The notes beneath the pieces are model-generated. The model did not search any database. It saw only the letters and a list, made by a program, of their open reading frames with translations, and was not told where the DNA came from. A DNA stretch of 64,000 bases from Sphingopyxis sp. MWB1. Lineage in GTDB: Bacteria; Pseudomonadota; Alphaproteobacteria; Sphingomonadales; Sphingomonadaceae. The stretch is from NCBI RefSeq assembly GCF_000763945.1, contig NZ_JQFJ01000002.1, forward strand, positions 992,001 through 1,056,000, written 5' to 3'. The translations under genes were made by a program, and so were the position numbers. This document shows positions 61,866-64,000 of the stretch, one piece after another (position 1 is the stretch's first letter; the number at the start of each line of letters is the position of its first letter).

Positions 61866-63106
61866 GCAACCTCCCCTCCCCGTCCGCATCGAGCGAAGTC
61901 GAGATGCCCATCGATAGCGCACGACATCAGCGTGTCTCGACTTCGCTCGACACGAACGGGATTAGAGACCAGTTCCCCGGTCTCACCCCCGGCTGGCATT
62001 ATCTCGACACCGCCGCAACGGCGCAGAAGCCGCAGGCGGTGATCGACGCCATGGCGAACGCGATGGGGCGCGATTATGCGACGGTGCATCGCGGCGTCTA
62101 TGCGCGCTCGGCCGACATGACGCTTGCCTATGAGGCGGCGCGGCGGCGGATCGCGGCCTTTGTCGGCGCCAAGGAGGACGAGATCGCCTTTGTGCGCGGC
62201 GCGACCGAGGCGATCAACCTGGTCGCCTATTCGCACCCCAGGAAAGGCCGCGTGCTGCTGTCGATGCTGGAGCATCACAGCAATATCGTGCCGTGGCAGC
62301 TTGCGGGGTGGCAGGTCGATGTCTGCCCGCTGACCGAAGATGGCTGCATCGACCTCGACGCCGCCGAGAAAATCCTCACCCCCGATCACAACATGGTCGC
62401 TTTCGCCCATGTCTCGAACGTGCTCGGCAGCCCGCTCGACGTCGCGCGCGCAGCCGAACTTGCGCACCGCGTCGGCGCCGAACTGTTGATCGACGGATGT
62501 CAGGCGGTGCCGCGCCTGCCGGTCGATATGACGGCGCTCGGCTGTGACTATTATGTGTTTTCGGGGCACAAGCTTTATGGCCCCACAGGCATCGGCGTGC
62601 TGTGGAGCGACAAGCTCGATGCGCTGCCGCCGTGGCAGGGCGGCGGGTCGATGATCGACCGGGTGACGTTCGACCGAACCACCTATGCCCCCGCCCCCAC
62701 CCGCTTCGAGGCAGGAACGCCGGCAATTGTCGAGGCGCTGGGCCTCGCCGCCGCGGTCGATTATGTCGATGCCATCGGGATCGAGGCGATCCACGCGCAC
62801 GAATGCGCGCTCGTCGCCAGCCTGCGCGAACAGCTCGCACGGCGCAACAGCATCACCCTATATGGCCCTGAAAACAGCGCGGGAATCGTCAGCTTCTCGA
62901 TGGCGGGGGTTCATCCGCACGACATCGGCACTATCTTGGACGAAAGCGGGGTCGCGATCCGCGCGGGGCATCATTGCGCGCAGCCGCTGATGGAGCATCT
63001 GGGCGTTCCGGCGACCGCGCGCGCGAGCTTTGGCGTATACAGCAGCGACGACGATGTCGCGGCCCTGAGCGAAGGGCTGTCGCGCGTCGAAAGGATTTTC
63101 GGATGA
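61862..63106 (+). CDS. sufS: Cysteine desulfurase SufS with repeat-encoded N-terminus
   Basis: PLP enzyme that takes sulfur from cysteine for cluster assembly. The 414-residue protein has the PLP lysine in FSGHKLYGP (about residue 237) and catalytic Cys in RAGHHCAQPLM (about residue 372), standard group II features. Family members begin near IRDQFPGLTPGWHYLD; here about 33 extra residues precede that, mostly from a palindromic repeat (61889-61950). It starts with GTG overlapping the sufD stop. sufT overlaps its stop by 4 bases. Confidence 0.94.
   Translation: MSNLPSPSASSEVEMPIDSARHQRVSTSLDTNGIRDQFPGLTPGWHYLDTAATAQKPQAVIDAMANAMGRDYATVHRGVYARSADMTLAYEAARRRIAAFVGAKEDEIAFVRGATEAINLVAYSHPRKGRVLLSMLEHHSNIVPWQLAGWQVDVCPLTEDGCIDLDAAEKILTPDHNMVAFAHVSNVLGSPLDVARAAELAHRVGAELLIDGCQAVPRLPVDMTALGCDYYVFSGHKLYGPTGIGVLWSDKLDALPPWQGGGSMIDRVTFDRTTYAPAPTRFEAGTPAIVEALGLAAAVDYVDAIGIEAIHAHECALVASLREQLARRNSITLYGPENSAGIVSFSMAGVHPHDIGTILDESGVAIRAGHHCAQPLMEHLGVPATARASFGVYSSDDDVAALSEGLSRVERIFG
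61889..61950. repeat. Palindromic repeat, family B, at the 5' end of sufS
   Basis: TCGAGCGAAGTCGAGA (61889-61904) and TCTCGACTTCGCTCGA (61935-61950) are a perfect 16-base inverted repeat with a 30-base spacer. It encodes SufS residues about 10-30. Confidence 0.9.
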
Positions 63107-63573
63107 ACGAGGAACGGGCGATCAAGGTGGAAGAAGTGACGAGCGTCGAGGCGCCGCCCAAGGCGCGCGTCGGCGATGCCGAGAGTGCCCCCGAGAAGCT
63201 GGAACGCAAGCGCGATTATCTGGAAGGTTTTCTGGCCGCCAAGCCCGCGCCCGCCGACCCGCACAGCGTTGGCGGCGACCTGTATGAAGCGGTGATCGCG
63301 GCGCTGAAGGATATTTATGACCCGGAAATTCCGGTGAACATCTATGACCTTGGCCTTATCTATAATGTCGAGGTCGACGAAGGCCATGTGCTCGTCACCA
63401 TGACGCTGACGACCCCGCACTGCCCCGTCGCCGAATCCATGCCCGCCGAGGTTGAATTGCGCGTCGGCGCGGTGCCGGGGGTCGGCGATGCCGAAGTGAA
63501 CCTTGTCTGGGACCCGCCCTGGTCGCCCGAAAATATGAGCGACGAGGCCCGGCTGGAATTGGGGATGCTATAA
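63103..63573 (+). CDS. sufT: SUF-associated DUF59 protein SufT
   Basis: A 156-residue protein with a charged N-terminal arm (1-55) and a MIP18/DUF59 domain: IYDPEIPVNIYDLGLIYNVE, TLTTPHCPVAESMP with the conserved Cys, and VNLVWDPPWSPENMS. SufT-type proteins assist maturation of Fe-S proteins. The ATG overlaps the sufS stop (ATGA). It is followed by a dispersed hairpin and sufA. Confidence 0.93.
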   Translation: MNEERAIKVEEVTSVEAPPKARVGDAESAPEKLERKRDYLEGFLAAKPAPADPHSVGGDLYEAVIAALKDIYDPEIPVNIYDLGLIYNVEVDEGHVLVTMTLTTPHCPVAESMPAEVELRVGAVPGVGDAEVNLVWDPPWSPENMSDEARLELGML

Positions 63574-63576
63574 ATC

Positions 63577-63598
63577 CCCCTCCCGCTTGCGGGAGGGG
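63577..63598. repeat. GC-rich hairpin between sufT and sufA
   Basis: CCCCTCCCGC (63577-63586) and GCGGGAGGGG (63589-63598) are perfect arms with a 2-base loop; the same stem sequence occurs at 5727-5751. No T-run follows, so transcription probably continues into sufA, perhaps at a lower level. Confidence 0.7.
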
Positions 63599-63636
63599 CT
63601 AGGGGTGGGCCTGGGGCCGAACCATCCCTATATTGA

Positions 63637-63981
63637 GTGAACCGGCCCCGCCCCGCCGCCGTCACGCTGACGCCCAATGCCGAAGCGCGCATCGCGAAAC
63701 TGATGGCCGCCGCCCCGGAAGGCGCGATCGGTGTCAAGCTGTCGACCCCGCGCCGCGGCTGTTCGGGCCTTGCCTATTCGGTCGATTATGTGACCGAGGA
63801 AGCGAAGTTCGACGAAAAGATCGAGACGCCCGGCGGTCTTTTCTACATCGATGGCGCGTCGGTCCTCTACCTGATCGGCAGCACGATGGACTGGGTCGAG
63901 GATGACTTTGCCGCCGGCTTTGTCTTCAACAACCCCAATGCCAAGGGTGCCTGCGGCTGCGGCGAGAGCTTTACCGTCTGA
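63637..63981 (+). CDS. sufA: A-type Fe-S carrier protein SufA
   Basis: Carrier that passes clusters to target proteins. The 114 residues hold the three conserved cysteines of the HesB/IscA family: C42 in RRGCSGLAY and C106/C108 in ACGCGES. Start is GTG at 63637; no strong ribosome-binding site is visible, consistent with translation following sufT. It is the last suf gene seen and ends 19 bases before the window edge. No sufE or sufU gene is visible in the operon. Confidence 0.94.
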   Translation: MNRPRPAAVTLTPNAEARIAKLMAAAPEGAIGVKLSTPRRGCSGLAYSVDYVTEEAKFDEKIETPGGLFYIDGASVLYLIGSTMDWVEDDFAAGFVFNNPNAKGACGCGESFTV

Positions 63982-64000
63982 CGATGCAGGCGCGTCCCGC

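Overview
The window is GC-rich alphaproteobacterial chromosome that looks like a sphingomonad (Sphingopyxis, Sphingomonas or a close relative). This rests on three TonB-dependent receptors, a UrcA-family protein, DUF6356- and DUF3008-type small proteins, the suf gene order, and several families of palindromic intergenic repeats. No plasmid, phage, IS transposase, integrase, CRISPR array, rRNA or tRNA was seen. The assignment comes from protein and repeat recognition only; no database search was possible.

Layout, left to right. 1-3391: start of the division/cell-wall cluster on the minus strand (rsmH start, mraZ, MraZ-box array), then an overlapping minus-strand set of cysteine synthase and two membrane proteins. 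3561-9980: a ZnuD-like zinc receptor, fabG-fabD, and a divergent LD-carboxypeptidase/Mpl pair that fits murein-peptide recycling. 10150-12277: ribosomal genes rpsF-rpsR-rplI with a strong terminator, then folE. 12562-18205: two large convergent TonB-dependent receptors sharing a terminator. 18585-22480: a phosphate unit (PiT transporter, DUF47 protein whose frame is continuous with a Nudix domain, tandem Pho boxes) and an EthA-like Baeyer-Villiger monooxygenase. 22483-34916: housekeeping and stress genes, including an SDR, M17 aminopeptidase, NlpC/P60 protein, argC, PQQ-type sugar dehydrogenase, dnaN, a LysR regulator and rlmN. 35321-49600: a small beta-barrel protein, MOSC protein, SGNH esterase, ABC transporter, TauE-like exporter, thrS, MerC-like protein, an XRE-regulator/membrane pair, and a detoxification run with gloA and gloB. 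49935-57514: acyl-CoA ligase, gamma-glutamyltransferase, pyrD, a DUF885 lipoprotein and an AraC-type regulator. 57817-63981: a complete suf Fe-S assembly operon (Rrf2 regulator, sufB, a DUF4180 gene, sufC, sufD, sufS, sufT, sufA).

The most striking region is the suf operon. Palindromic elements of three kinds lie in or against its genes. One forms the C-terminal tail of the regulator, one is read in frame inside SufC, a near-identical copy sits between sufC and sufD, and one supplies the N-terminus of SufS. A DUF4180 gene is wedged between sufB and sufC with overlaps at both ends.

Regulatory DNA is legible in several places: a four-unit MraZ-box array, four Pho-box half-sites at exact 11-bp spacing, a shared zinc-type operator upstream of the ZnuD-like and MerC-like genes, a perfect inverted repeat before the XRE pair, a palindrome between the LysR and UrcA genes, and a palindrome just before the suf regulator. 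Start codons were moved inward from the longest open frame wherever a ribosome-binding site and family length supported it.
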